Positions 35,460-44,706 are shown, counted from the first letter of the stretch. The stretch is 64,000 nucleotides of DNA from Bacterioplanes sp965233665 (GCA_965233665.1 CBDDTG010000054.1:15346-79345), one strand, 5' to 3'. The notes: generated by a model from the letters alone, not told the origin. Numbers and translations are program-made.

Positions 35460-35891
35460 ATGAAAACTTACAGCGCAAAACCTGAAACCGTAAAACGTGA
35501 CTGGTTTGTTGTTGATGCAGCTGAGCAGACGCTGGGTCGCCTGGCCACTGAGGTTGCTCGCCGTTTGAGAGGCAAGCACAAGCCAGAATACACTCCACAC
35601 GTAGATACCGGCGATTACATCGTTGTGATCAACGCCGACAAAATTAAAGTAACCGGTAACAAGAGCAGTGACAAAATGTACCACCGTCACACTGGTTACC
35701 CTGGTGGTCTGAAGTCTATCTCTTTCGAGAAGCTGATCGACCATAAGCCAGAACAGGTTATCGAACTGGCCGTTAAAGGCATGCTGCCTAAGAACCCTCT
35801 GGGTCGCGCCATGTTCAAGAAAATGAAAGTCTACGCTGGCGATGAGCATCCGCATGTTGCTCAGCAGCCACAGGAACTGAAACTGGGATAA
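35460..35891 (+). CDS. rplM: 50S ribosomal protein L13
   Basis: This 143-residue primary-binding large-subunit protein has family landmarks RDWFVVDAAEQTLGRLA, TGDYIVVINADKI, a YHRHTGYPGG turn and VKGMLPKNPLGR, in the expected order and at full length. The ATG at 35460 follows AAGGCGAG. A plausible promoter is CTTGCG, 16 bp, TATAGA (about 35386-35413). It is co-transcribed with rpsI, whose start is four bases after the stop. Confidence 0.98.
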   Translation: MKTYSAKPETVKRDWFVVDAAEQTLGRLATEVARRLRGKHKPEYTPHVDTGDYIVVINADKIKVTGNKSSDKMYHRHTGYPGGLKSISFEKLIDHKPEQVIELAVKGMLPKNPLGRAMFKKMKVYAGDEHPHVAQQPQELKLG

Positions 35892-35895
35892 TACG

Positions 35896-36288
35896 ATGGC
35901 AGCTTCTCAATACTACGGTACTGGCCGTCGCAAGACTTCTACTGCACGTGTTTTCTTGCGTCCAGGTACCGGTAGCATCACAGTAAACAAGCGTCCTCTG
36001 GACGAATATTTCGGTCGTGAAACCGCTCGCATGGTGGTTCGTCAGCCTCTGAACCTGACCGAAAGCTTGGAAAAATTCGACATCATCGTCAACGTTCAAG
36101 GCGGTGGTGGCAACGGTCAAGCCGGTGCCATCCGTCACGGTATTACCCGTGCCCTGATGCAATACGACGAAACTCTGCGCCCAACACTGCGTGCAGCGGG
36201 TTATGTAACTCGTGACGCGCGTGAAGTTGAGCGTAAGAAAGTGGGTCTGCGTAAAGCACGTAAGAAACCACAATTCTCTAAGCGTTAA
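35896..36288 (+). CDS. rpsI: 30S ribosomal protein S9
   Basis: This 130-residue small-subunit protein's C-terminal tail reaches the P-site tRNA. The N-terminal YYGTGRRKTSTARVFL, the central GGGGNGQAGAIRHGI and the basic C-terminus ending KKPQFSKR are all diagnostic; the terminal Lys-Arg that contacts tRNA is intact. It is the second gene of the rplM-rpsI operon, closed by an intrinsic terminator 43 bp downstream. Confidence 0.98.
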   Translation: MAASQYYGTGRRKTSTARVFLRPGTGSITVNKRPLDEYFGRETARMVVRQPLNLTESLEKFDIIVNVQGGGGNGQAGAIRHGITRALMQYDETLRPTLRAAGYVTRDAREVERKKVGLRKARKKPQFSKR

Positions 36289-36330
36289 GCAATTATTGGC
36301 GGTATTTGCTGCCACTTTTTGCTCGCAAAG

Positions 36331-36368
36331 AAAGCGTCTCTTGGCATAGATCAAGAGGCGCTTTTTTT
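36331..36368 (+). terminator. intrinsic terminator of rplM-rpsI
   Basis: AAAGCGTCTCTTG pairs with CAAGAGGCGCTTT (one G-T pair) around an eight-base loop, followed by a run of seven T. Confidence 0.9.
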
Positions 36369-36461
36369 ATGGCTATAACCCTTGCGGTTGTGGGCATTTC
36401 GCCTTGTCTACCCGTGGCAATTTAATTAGTATGTGCGCCGCTCTGTATGCTACGCTTGGCC

Positions 36462-36478
36462 TGTACAAGAATTGTACA
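36462..36478. promoter_or_regulatory. palindrome upstream of petABC
   Basis: TGTACAA-GAA-TTGTACA is a perfect inverted repeat with 7-base arms, about 60 bp before petA. A possible -10 element (TGTATGCT, 36444-36451) lies just upstream, placing the palindrome near the transcription start. It could be an operator or a 5' mRNA hairpin. No regulator is identified. Confidence 0.5.
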
Positions 36479-36538
36479 AAACATCCGGACGGGTCACGGC
36501 GGCTACATAAGAATTCTTGTTGATGGGAGAAGATGGTA

Positions 36539-37135
36539 ATGAGTCAAGACGGCGTGAATCATGGTCGCCGCACCCTCCTGGTAGGTGCGACCGCTGCTGT
36601 CGGTGCTGTCGGTGCTGGCTTCGTCGCTGTGCCCTTCGTCAAATCTTGGACTCCAAGTGAGAAGGCAAAAGCGGCCGGCGCTCCGGCAAAAGTCGATATC
36701 AGTAAACTTGAACCCGGTGCCATGCTGACTGCTGAGTGGCGCGGTAAGCCGGTCTATGTAGCCCGTCGTTCGGAAGAAGCATTGCAGACGCTGCCGACCC
36801 TGAATGATCGTCTGAAAGATCCGGAAAACGCTAATAAAGCTCAGCAACCTGAGTATGCGGATAACGTTAATCGCTCGCGTCGCCCTGACGTGGTGATTTT
36901 GTTGGGCGTTTGTACCCACCTCGGATGTGCACCTAAATACTTTGCTGAAGTTAAACCTGAACCGTTTGATGCGGACTGGAAAGGCGGTTGGTTTTGCCCT
37001 TGCCACGGTTCCAAGTTTGATATGGCAGGTCGTGTGTTCAATGGTTCGCCAGCATCAGACAACCTGGAAGTGCCACCGCATTCCTATGAAAGCGACAGCA
37101 TCGTAATCGTGGGTGTAGATGAGGAGAATGCCTGA
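36539..37135 (+). CDS. petA: ubiquinol-cytochrome c reductase, Rieske iron-sulfur subunit
   Basis: This 198-residue subunit of the cytochrome bc1 complex transfers electrons from ubiquinol to cytochrome c1. The N-terminus carries a twin-arginine-type motif (GRRTLLVGATAAVG) and a membrane anchor. The [2Fe-2S] motifs are CTHLGC (Cys125, His127, Cys130) and CPCHGS (Cys153, His156). The ATG at 36539 is chosen as the family start; another ATG lies six bases before it. The stop overlaps the petB start (TGATG). Confidence 0.96.
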   Translation: MSQDGVNHGRRTLLVGATAAVGAVGAGFVAVPFVKSWTPSEKAKAAGAPAKVDISKLEPGAMLTAEWRGKPVYVARRSEEALQTLPTLNDRLKDPENANKAQQPEYADNVNRSRRPDVVILLGVCTHLGCAPKYFAEVKPEPFDADWKGGWFCPCHGSKFDMAGRVFNGSPASDNLEVPPHSYESDSIVIVGVDEENA

Positions 37136-38364
37136 TGAGCAAGCTTAACGCGCTGATGGGCTGGGTGGATGACCGCCTACCAGTCACTCAGACCTACGAA
37201 AAGCATATGTCGAAGTACTATGCGCCGAAAAACTTTAACTTCTGGTATTTCTTCGGCGTCTTGTCGATGCTGATGCTGGTTAATCAGATCCTGTCTGGCA
37301 TCTGGTTAACCATGAACTACGTGCCCAGTGCTGAGGGTGCGTTTGCCTCGGTTGAATACATCATGCGTGATGTGCAGTGGGGCTGGCTGATTCGCTACAT
37401 GCACTCCACCGGTGCGACCTTCTTCTTTATCGCTATTTACCTGCACATGATGCGGGCGCTGTTGTACGGATCCTACCAAAAGCCGCGTGAGCTGATTTGG
37501 ATCTTCGGTATGTTCCTGTACTTGGCGTTGATGGCCGAAGCCTTTATGGGCTACGTACTGCCATGGGGCCAAATGTCCTACTGGGGTGCACAGGTTATTA
37601 TCTCGCTGTTTGGTGTGATTCCTTTTGGTATCGGTGAAGCCTTAACTGAGTGGATCCGTGGTGACTTCCTGATCTCAGGCGCCACTTTGAACCGCTTCTT
37701 TGCATTGCATGTTATTGCTGTGCCATTGGTGATTGTGATGCTGGTGGTATTGCACTTACTGGCGCTGCACGAAGTGGGCTCTAACAACCCTGATGGCGTC
37801 GACATCAAAAAGCTGAAAGATGAAGAAGGCAAGCCGCTGGATGGCATTCCTTTCCACCCTTACTACACCGTGCATGACATGGTGGGTATCGTGGTATTCC
37901 TGATGGTGTTCTGTACCGTGATGTTCTTCTTCCCAGAAGGCAACGGCTTTATGCTGGAATACGCTAACTTCGAGCCAGCCAACGGCCTGAAAACACCTGA
38001 GCACATTGCGCCAGTGTGGTACTTCGGTGCGTTCTACTCGATTCTGCGTGCCTTCCCAGATAAGGCGGCGGGTGTGATTGCCATGGGGGCAGCCATTGCC
38101 ATCCTGTTTGTATTGCCTTGGCTGGATCGCAGCCCAGTGCGCAGCTGGCGCTACAAAGGCTGGATCAGCAAGATTTCGATTGTGGTGTTCGCCATTGCCT
38201 TTGTGATCCTGACTTGGTTAGGCACGCAACCAGCGACCGGCCCGAACACATTGATGGCTCGTATCGGTACCGTTATCTACTTCGCTTTCTTCCTTCTTAT
38301 GCCGGTTTACACCAGCATCGAGAAAACCAAGCCAGTACCTGAACGCGTGACCGGAGGCCATTAA
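37135..38364 (+). CDS. petB: cytochrome b of the bc1 complex
   Basis: This 409-residue, eight-helix haem b protein contains both quinone sites. The N-terminal WYFFGVLSMLMLVNQILSG helix, the GYVLPWGQMSYWGAQVI segment and the PEWY-equivalent (here PVWYFG) of the Qo site near residue 290 are visible. So are the paired haem-ligand His (RYMHSTGATFFF, FALHVIAVP). It is complete and not fused to c1. The second gene of the operon, it is translationally coupled to petA and followed two bases later by petC. Confidence 0.97.
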   Translation: MSKLNALMGWVDDRLPVTQTYEKHMSKYYAPKNFNFWYFFGVLSMLMLVNQILSGIWLTMNYVPSAEGAFASVEYIMRDVQWGWLIRYMHSTGATFFFIAIYLHMMRALLYGSYQKPRELIWIFGMFLYLALMAEAFMGYVLPWGQMSYWGAQVIISLFGVIPFGIGEALTEWIRGDFLISGATLNRFFALHVIAVPLVIVMLVVLHLLALHEVGSNNPDGVDIKKLKDEEGKPLDGIPFHPYYTVHDMVGIVVFLMVFCTVMFFFPEGNGFMLEYANFEPANGLKTPEHIAPVWYFGAFYSILRAFPDKAAGVIAMGAAIAILFVLPWLDRSPVRSWRYKGWISKISIVVFAIAFVILTWLGTQPATGPNTLMARIGTVIYFAFFLLMPVYTSIEKTKPVPERVTGGH

Positions 38365-38366
38365 GA

Positions 38367-39122
38367 ATGAAAAAGCTATTTGCATTAATTGCCGCCGCAC
38401 TGCCTGCGTTTGCATTCGCTGCTGGTGGTAATGTCCATTTGGACGAGCACCGTACTGACCTGCACGACAAAGCGTCGCTGCAACGTGGTGCGCAGACCTA
38501 CATGAACTATTGCATGGGCTGTCACTCGTTGGAGCACTCACGTTACAACCGTGTGGCCAAAGACCTGGATATTCCAGAAGACCTGATGATGGAAAACATG
38601 GTGTTTGCCGATAAAAAAATCGGTGAGCTGATGAGCAACGCCATGCGCAAGGAAGACGGCAAAACCTGGTTTGGCGCGACACCTCCTGACTTGACGTTGG
38701 TGGCTCGTGTGCGTCGTCCCGATTGGTTGTACACCTACTTGCGCAGCTTCTATGAGGACCCTAAGCGTCCTTGGGGCGTGAACAACGCTGTGTTTAAAGA
38801 CGTGGGCATGCCGCACGTGCTGGCTGATCTGCAAGGTCGCCAGGTGAAAGGCACAGCTCAGGTTGCCGTTGGTCACGACACTCTGACAGGTCAGGAAATC
38901 ACCGAAGAACGTGACGGTGTTCTGTATCTGGCAGAAGAAGGCCAGTTGTCAGCGAAAGAATATGACAAACTGGTGTTCGACTTGGTCAACTTCTTGACCT
39001 ATGTTGCCGAGCCTATTGCCACCGAACGTCAGCGTTTAGGCTGGTGGGTGTTGGGCTTCCTGGCTATCTTCCTGATTCCTGTTTATCTATTGAACAAAGA
39101 ATACTGGAAAGATGTAAAATAG
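38367..39122 (+). CDS. petC: cytochrome c1 of the bc1 complex
   Basis: This 251-residue membrane-anchored c-type cytochrome has a signal peptide (residues 1-18, cleaved after AFA) and haem motif CMGCH (Cys49, Cys52, His53). A Met ligand candidate lies in the VGMPHVL region near residue 150. A C-terminal anchor helix follows (LGWWVLGFLAIFLIPVYLL). It delivers electrons to soluble cytochrome c. Length and order are those of gammaproteobacterial petABC. The next genes, sspA-sspB, are the usual neighbours. Confidence 0.97.
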   Translation: MKKLFALIAAALPAFAFAAGGNVHLDEHRTDLHDKASLQRGAQTYMNYCMGCHSLEHSRYNRVAKDLDIPEDLMMENMVFADKKIGELMSNAMRKEDGKTWFGATPPDLTLVARVRRPDWLYTYLRSFYEDPKRPWGVNNAVFKDVGMPHVLADLQGRQVKGTAQVAVGHDTLTGQEITEERDGVLYLAEEGQLSAKEYDKLVFDLVNFLTYVAEPIATERQRLGWWVLGFLAIFLIPVYLLNKEYWKDVK

Positions 39123-39132
39123 CACCGCTGCT

Positions 39133-39195
39133 CTGAGCTGCTTTGGCAGCTCAGTGGCGAGTGATCTTCATGCCCGGTTCGCACTGCGTCCGGGC
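39133..39195 (+). terminator. paired hairpins between petC and sspA
   Basis: A perfect 9 bp stem CTGAGCTGC/GCAGCTCAG (39133-39154, four-base loop) is followed by GCCCGG/CCGGGC (39172-39195) and TGTCTTTGTTT. Neither has a strict T run, so termination may be partial, allowing read-through into sspA. Confidence 0.5.
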
Positions 39196-39226
39196 TGTCT
39201 TTGTTTATGAAACAAGTGAGGAACCT

Positions 39227-39853
39227 ATGGGGGTTGTAGCTAAGCGCTCTTCCATGACGTTTTATTCTGATCCTGCTGATCACTTCAGCCACCGTGTGCG
39301 CATCGTTCTGGCTGAAAAAGGGGTGGCGGTAGAAATTCACGATACCGACCCGGACAATACGCCTGAGGATCTGTCGAGCCTCAACCCGTATAACTCGTTG
39401 CCAACCTTGGTCGATCGCGATCTGGTGCTGTACGACCCGAACGTGATGATGGAGTACTTGGACGAGCGTTTCCCGCACCCGCCGTTGTTGCCTGTTTACC
39501 CGGTAGCGCGTGCGCAAAGCCGTTTGTGGATCAAGCGCATCGAAAAAGACTGGTGTGGTCTGATCGAGACCATCGTCAAGGGCAAAGGCAAAGAAGTTGA
39601 GGCAGCACGCAAAGAGCTGACCGATAGCCTGGTGACCGTGGCGCCGATTTTTGCAGAGCTGCCGTTCTTTATGAGCGAAGAGTTCTCCATCGTCGACTGC
39701 TGTGTTGCGCCTATTCTGTGGCGTCTGCCTGCGTTGGGTATCGAGCTGCCAGAAGCGCAGTGCAAGCCCATGCTGCAATACATGGAGCGCTTGTTCGAAC
39801 GTGATGCTTTCCAGGCCAGCCTGTCCGAAGCAGAACGCGAGATGCGCGACTGA
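39227..39853 (+). CDS. sspA: stringent starvation protein A
   Basis: This 208-residue RNA polymerase-associated protein has a glutathione-S-transferase fold. The N-terminal thioredoxin-like part (SMTFYSDPADHFSHRVRIVL) and LPTLVDRDLVLYDPNVMMEY stretch, and the helical C-terminal domain, fit SspA. Family members bind RNA polymerase and affect stationary-phase and acid tolerance genes. The start at 39227 has GAGGAA before it; a longer frame reaching 39143 is rejected. It is directly followed by sspB, the canonical pair. Confidence 0.95.
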   Translation: MGVVAKRSSMTFYSDPADHFSHRVRIVLAEKGVAVEIHDTDPDNTPEDLSSLNPYNSLPTLVDRDLVLYDPNVMMEYLDERFPHPPLLPVYPVARAQSRLWIKRIEKDWCGLIETIVKGKGKEVEAARKELTDSLVTVAPIFAELPFFMSEEFSIVDCCVAPILWRLPALGIELPEAQCKPMLQYMERLFERDAFQASLSEAEREMRD

Positions 39854-40268
39854 TATGCAAGCAAAGATGAGCCCCAGCCGTCCTTATCTGGTCCGTGCCC
39901 TCAATGAGTGGATTTTGGACAACGACTGCACGCCGTATGTGCTGGTCGATGCCGGTCTGCCGGGTGTGCAGGTCCCAGAAGATTATGTGACAAACGGTCA
40001 GATTGTGTTGAATATCAGCCCGACGGCGGTGCAGAACCTGCACATTGATGGCGACGGTCTGTCATTTAACGCCCGCTTTGGCGGTGTGCCCATGACTGTC
40101 TTTGTGCCTGTGGTGGCTTTGCTGGCGATTTACGCCCGTGAAAATGGCCAGGGCATGGTGTTTGGATCGGAGGCCGGTGCGCCGGACCCCAATGATCCGC
40201 CACCCACACCGGATCAGCCCGAGCCAGACTCGAGTGGCAGCCGGCCATCTTTGAAAGTCGTTAAATAA
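39854..40268 (+). CDS. sspB: ClpXP protease specificity-enhancing factor
   Basis: This 138-residue adaptor delivers ssrA-tagged proteins to ClpXP. The conserved N-terminal domain is visible (PYLVRALNEWILDNDCTPYV; NISPTAVQNLHIDGD; FGGVPMTVFVPVVALLAIYA). After it comes an acidic, Pro-rich flexible linker, and the C-terminal ClpX-binding tail ends PSLKVVK. It begins at the base after the sspA stop (an ATG 12 bases further is an alternative). An intrinsic terminator overlaps the stop. Confidence 0.95.
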
Positions 40269-40296
40269 AAAACGCCCGCAATCGCGGGCGTTTTTT
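40267..40296. terminator. bidirectional intrinsic terminator between sspB and the MFS gene
   Basis: CGCCCGC-AATC-GCGGGCG (40273-40290) is preceded by a run of A and followed by six T, so it works on both strands. It contains the end of the convergent MFS transporter gene. Confidence 0.9.
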
Positions 40297-41536
40297 ATGC
40301 CTGCTCTTGTATGTGGCGAGCGTATTTGCGGGCGTAGAAATTCTCCACCTGCTCATGGGAAAGCGACATAAACTCTTTGTAGTCAGGTATGGCCATCATC
40401 AGCATGGCCAAGATGAGTAGCATCAGACCGTAGGCATAGACGATTTCATGATTGGAAAAGCTTTGCAGCAGTGCACCGGTCAGGCTAAAGCCGATAAAGC
40501 GAGTCACAGCGCCAACGGTCATGTCGAACGATGATAGTCGTGCGCGTAGGTGATCGGGCAGGGCCAGCATGCGGTGACTGGTGCCGTTAATACTAAACAG
40601 GTGCAAGCCAAAACCAGCGGCAAACAAAGCCGGATAAAACAGCCAGCTGTGGCTTGCTGATGCGCCTAAGATGCCAGCAGATAGCAGCACCAGCCCCAGG
40701 CTACACAAGTAGTATTTTGCCAGCCAGCGGCTTAATAGCTGAATACCAAAGGCGGCCGTTACCCAGCCGCCGGCAGCAACGGCGGATTGCGCGACACCAT
40801 AAGCCAGAACATTGCCTTCACTTTCGCGCATCAAGTTGGGCAGCAGTAATAAAAAGAACGCCGTCACCATGATATTCATCAGCGCCATCACCAGCAGTTG
40901 ATCGCGCTCTAGACGCATTTGCCACTTTAGCTTTGCGCCTTGATAAATAGACTGCCAAACCTTTATCGATGATTGAGCGCTCACGCTGATGCTGGCAGCC
41001 GTGCGAACGCTGCGATACAAAACAAAGACCATTAACTGCAGGCCGGCAATAATAAGCAGGCTGATTTCTGTAGCAGCGTAGGCTAAAGCACCGGCCGTTA
41101 GCGGGGCCAACAGTTCGATGCTTTCGGTGATTAAATGGCGGCGCCGGACTAAGTGCGATAATTGCTCGCTGCTGGCGATGTCGCGCAATAAGGTCGTGAG
41201 CGCCAAGCTGCGTACGCTGCCTGACATGCTAAAAGCACTGTAAACCAGACACCACACCAGCCAGTGCTTTACCTGGTAATGCATCAGGGTGGCCATCACC
41301 AGTAAGCACAAAGCACACAAGAGTGCTGAATAAGCCAATGTTTTTGCTTTGCAGTGACGGTCCAGCCAATGGCCGGCAAGTAGGCTAGTGAGTGCAGAAG
41401 CGAGTACCGCTCCGCTTAATACCCAAGAAGCTTTTAACACACCCAGTGTGCTGTTAAGCCACCAGATAAAACTGATGGCCACCATGCCGAGCGACAGTGC
41501 GTTGCAGCCAATGGTCAATAAATAGCGTCCGTGCAT
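40295..41536 (-). CDS. MFS transporter, probably efflux-type
   Basis: This 413-residue inner-membrane protein has about 12 hydrophobic helices in two halves, with an N-terminal part typical of drug-exporter-like members (WVLSGAVLASALTSLLAGHW, then LDRHCKAK in the loop between helices 2 and 3). A basic central loop separates the halves. The substrate is not predictable. It is monocistronic between fumC and sspB; the stop codon falls inside the shared terminator. Confidence 0.8.
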   Translation of the reverse strand: MHGRYLLTIGCNALSLGMVAISFIWWLNSTLGVLKASWVLSGAVLASALTSLLAGHWLDRHCKAKTLAYSALLCALCLLVMATLMHYQVKHWLVWCLVYSAFSMSGSVRSLALTTLLRDIASSEQLSHLVRRRHLITESIELLAPLTAGALAYAATEISLLIIAGLQLMVFVLYRSVRTAASISVSAQSSIKVWQSIYQGAKLKWQMRLERDQLLVMALMNIMVTAFFLLLLPNLMRESEGNVLAYGVAQSAVAAGGWVTAAFGIQLLSRWLAKYYLCSLGLVLLSAGILGASASHSWLFYPALFAAGFGLHLFSINGTSHRMLALPDHLRARLSSFDMTVGAVTRFIGFSLTGALLQSFSNHEIVYAYGLMLLILAMLMMAIPDYKEFMSLSHEQVENFYARKYARHIQEQA

Positions 41537-41579
41537 GAAATATCACTTTGGTAACAGGGGCGCTAATTATGCCAGTTTT

Positions 41580-42956
41580 TTAAAGCCCGCCGTGGGTCAG
41601 TTTTTCCGGGTTTAATAATTGCAGTAGTTCCTTGCGACTCAAGTCGGTGTTTTCTGCAGCGACATCAACAATCGCACGTTTTTCTTTATACGCTTGCTTC
41701 GCTATGGCGGCGGCTTTTTCATAGCCAATAATTGGGTTTAATGCCGTCACCAGAATCGGGTTGCGGTCCAATGCCTGTTGCAGCTGTGTCTGATTGATTT
41801 GAAAACTGGCGATGGCTTTGTCGGCCATTAAATGGCTGACATTGCTCAGCATTTGAATGCTGCTGAGTAGGTTGTCGGCGATGACGGGCAGCATAACGTT
41901 GAGTTCAAAATTGCCCGACTGGCCTGCTATTGTAATGGTTGCATCGTTACCCATCACTTGTGCGGCCACCATGGCACACGCCTCAGGGATCACTGGGTTG
42001 ACCTTGCCAGGCATGATGGAGGAGCCGGGTTGCAGTGCTTCTAGTTCGATTTCTCCTAAACCTGCCAGCGGGCCAGAGTTCATCCAGCGCAAATCGTTGG
42101 CGATTTTCATCAAGCTCACGGCGGTACTTTTCAGCAAGCCAGATAAACGTACGGCGGTGTCCTGGCTGGCAATGTGGCTGAACGAATTATCTGCTGGTCG
42201 AAAATTTTCGCCGGTGTGGGCATTCAGTGCCTGGCAAAAATGCTGAGCAAATTGCGGGTGAGCATTAATGCCGGTACCTACGGCGGTACCGCCTTGGGCC
42301 AGCTGTTGTAATTGTGGCAGCAGTGATTGCAGGGCTTGGATATTGCCTTTAATTTGGTCTGCCCAGGCTGATAACGACTGATCCATGCGAACTGGCATGG
42401 CATCCATCAAATGTGTGCGGCCAGTTTTAACATAGCTGCCAAGTTGTTGAGCTTTGTTGTCGATGCTGTGTTGTAGATGCTGCAAGGCAGGCAATAATCG
42501 CTGCTGCAGTTCAAGCACGGCACTGATATGAATGGTGGAGGGAATGATGTCGTTGCTGCTTTGGCCATAATTAATATGGTCGTTGGCGTTGATTGCTTGA
42601 CCACTGATGTCGCTGGCGACAGTGGCAAGCACTTCATTGGCATTCATATTGGTGCTAGTACCGGATCCGGTTTGAAAGACATCGACCGGAAAATGCCGCA
42701 TCAGGTCAGTATCGCTGAGCAACTGATCACACGCTTGGTTGATCGCTTGTGACATGACGGCAGGCAATAAATCTAACTGAGCATTGGCCGTGGCAGCGGC
42801 TTTTTTGGCGTGCAACAAAGCGCGAATAAACGCTTCTGGCAGGGGCCGACCACAGATAGGAAAGTTATTGATGGCGCGTTGGGTTTGCGCGCCATAACGG
42901 GCGTTGTTGGGAACCGCCAGCTCACCCAGGCTGTCGCGTTCTATGCGGGTACTCAT
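41580..42956 (-). CDS. fumC: fumarate hydratase, class II
   Basis: This 458-residue, iron-independent fumarase interconverts fumarate and malate in the TCA cycle and works as a homotetramer. The aspartase/fumarase signature GSSIMPGKVNP is at about residues 312-322. The substrate-site segments TGSGTSTNMNANEV near residue 97 and GRTHLMDAMPV near residue 185 are present. Class II type fumarases often back up iron-dependent class I under oxidative or iron stress; whether that holds here is not shown. Confidence 0.96.
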   Translation of the reverse strand: MSTRIERDSLGELAVPNNARYGAQTQRAINNFPICGRPLPEAFIRALLHAKKAAATANAQLDLLPAVMSQAINQACDQLLSDTDLMRHFPVDVFQTGSGTSTNMNANEVLATVASDISGQAINANDHINYGQSSNDIIPSTIHISAVLELQQRLLPALQHLQHSIDNKAQQLGSYVKTGRTHLMDAMPVRMDQSLSAWADQIKGNIQALQSLLPQLQQLAQGGTAVGTGINAHPQFAQHFCQALNAHTGENFRPADNSFSHIASQDTAVRLSGLLKSTAVSLMKIANDLRWMNSGPLAGLGEIELEALQPGSSIMPGKVNPVIPEACAMVAAQVMGNDATITIAGQSGNFELNVMLPVIADNLLSSIQMLSNVSHLMADKAIASFQINQTQLQQALDRNPILVTALNPIIGYEKAAAIAKQAYKEKRAIVDVAAENTDLSRKELLQLLNPEKLTHGGL

Positions 42957-43040
42957 AAGGCTCTCCTGTCAGCATGTGCAACCAGTGTGGAAGAGCCTAG
43001 GGGTTCACGCTAATTATTTTTGCCAATGACGCTTATCAAC

Positions 43041-43523
43041 TCAGCGAGTGATCGGTCGAAAGCCGTAGGCTTGTGTTCCCCATAAAGGCACAGTTGATAA
43101 TGCATGTTTATGGCTGCCGTTTACTTCTTTGGTGGAGTACGACAGATACATCAGCGTCTCGGACTGCGGGTCGTATATACGACGAACTTTCAGTGCTTTA
43201 AATAAAATGCTCTTTGATTGTTTAAACACCACTTCGCCAGATTTGGATAAATCGATCGACATCAACATATCTTTGGTGATCTCGCCGGTTTGACGGCAGG
43301 CGATGCTCATATCACTGGGGTCGGCAAAGTCCAGATCCGCCTCGATGCTGGCAATATGGCAAGTAACGCCAGTGACTAATGGGTCTTGCAGTACCGAGAT
43401 TTTAACATCTTTGGTGGTAAACCAACCGAGAGAAACATCGCCGACTTCTTTATCGTTACTGCAGCCCATGAGTAGGGTGCAAAGCGATGCTACAGCTATA
43501 AATGAAGGATAAAACAGGCGCAT
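43041..43523 (-). CDS. creA: CreA family lipoprotein-like protein
   Basis: This protein of about 160 residues matches CreA: GDVSLGWFTTKDVKISVLQD, the two Cys-containing segments GVTCHIAS and IACRQTGE, and a C-terminal STVPLWG. CreA proteins are periplasmic and of unknown biochemical role. The N-terminus has a hydrophobic stretch with a lipobox-like LLMGC, so it is probably a lipoprotein. The start at 43523 puts the hydrophobic stretch at the N-terminus; an upstream ATG would add eight polar residues. Confidence 0.85.
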   Translation of the reverse strand: MRLFYPSFIAVASLCTLLMGCSNDKEVGDVSLGWFTTKDVKISVLQDPLVTGVTCHIASIEADLDFADPSDMSIACRQTGEITKDMLMSIDLSKSGEVVFKQSKSILFKALKVRRIYDPQSETLMYLSYSTKEVNGSHKHALSTVPLWGTQAYGFRPITR

Positions 43524-43763
43524 AGATGGGTGCTCATGATCGGACAAAGCCTTAGCATGCGTGACTGCTCCCCACTGTGCAAGTGTCCTGCTTTGGAGGC
43601 TTGTTCAGCTTATGGCATGACTTTCGTTGCTTAGTTGGGCAATGGTTAACTGCAACGTGATGTTAGGCAGCAGCAACCTATAGATTTCAAAAATGACCAT
43701 TTACACACTAGTGGAAAGCTTCTAGCATCGTCGGTGAAATCATTACACACAGCAGGGAATGAA

Positions 43764-44693
43764 ATGAAACACTGTTTATGGCTAATGGTGCCGCTTTTGA
43801 CGGCGCCTGTTTGGGCGAATACTAACCCAAATCTTGAAATCTATAATAAGCCGGTGGGAGTAACGCTGTATAAAGGTCAGCGCACTAATATCCCGGTCAA
43901 TTTTGCACTGCCACAAGATCGTCGTCACTTGGCCACCTTAGGCTTTGATAATAATCAGCCTCGCTCGATGGATTGTAAAATCGAAATCTTTGACAGTGCT
44001 AACACCTCTAAGCACTACATTGACTGTCGTGCTGGCATTGGCTTGCATACTTTCGCCACGCCAGTGGATTACTGGCAGGATGGTTATCGTGCCGTCATAT
44101 CGCTGTACAACGGTGATTTTTCACAATCCAGTCAGCGCTTTGAAGGAAACTTTCGCTTTAATTTTGGCGAAAGCACGCGTATAGACAATGATCATCTGCC
44201 CACATGGTGGAAGAAAACATATGATCTGGTCGGCTTAGATGCCAATACGGATTACGACGGCGATGGCTTTAGCCTGATCCAAGAGTACTACGGCAACAGT
44301 AAGCCCAACGATGCCGACAGCTCCCCAGCTCACCCACCAGTGATTGATTTTGATGAAGTCCATTCAGCTTCTACGGTTATGCGAGTTCCTTTTGGTCGCC
44401 CGGTGACTCATAAAGTCGAAATCACGCCGACTTATAACAACAAGGTCAAATCACTGGAGCTGATTGTTGAAACGCGTGACAATGCACGCAATCAGTCGGT
44501 GGTGGCATTCATTCATGACGAAAGTAACAATCGAGTTTATCCAAGCTACCTTAAATGGCCTGGTAAATTATCCGTTGCGTTGGATGAGCCGGTAGCGGTG
44601 GAAAAGCTGAAAATCGAATTGACCGGCAGACACTACTCATCGCGAGTGAATGCCAGTTATAACGTTAAGGTTAATGCCACTTTTACTGAATAA
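43764..44693 (+). CDS. secreted hypothetical protein with a calcium-binding-like Asp loop
   Basis: This 309-residue protein has a signal peptide (LWLMVPLLTAPVWA, cleavage near residue 18). The N-terminal half looks like a beta-sandwich. A loop at about residues 160-170, DANTDYDGDGFS, has the spacing of EF-hand/thrombospondin-type-3 calcium sites, followed by another beta-rich domain. The family is not recognised. AGGGA precedes the ATG at 43764. It is a single gene with its own weak terminator and is likely extracellular or periplasmic. Confidence 0.7.
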   Translation: MKHCLWLMVPLLTAPVWANTNPNLEIYNKPVGVTLYKGQRTNIPVNFALPQDRRHLATLGFDNNQPRSMDCKIEIFDSANTSKHYIDCRAGIGLHTFATPVDYWQDGYRAVISLYNGDFSQSSQRFEGNFRFNFGESTRIDNDHLPTWWKKTYDLVGLDANTDYDGDGFSLIQEYYGNSKPNDADSSPAHPPVIDFDEVHSASTVMRVPFGRPVTHKVEITPTYNNKVKSLELIVETRDNARNQSVVAFIHDESNNRVYPSYLKWPGKLSVALDEPVAVEKLKIELTGRHYSSRVNASYNVKVNATFTE

Positions 44694-44706
44694 GGGTGGC
44701 GCAGGG

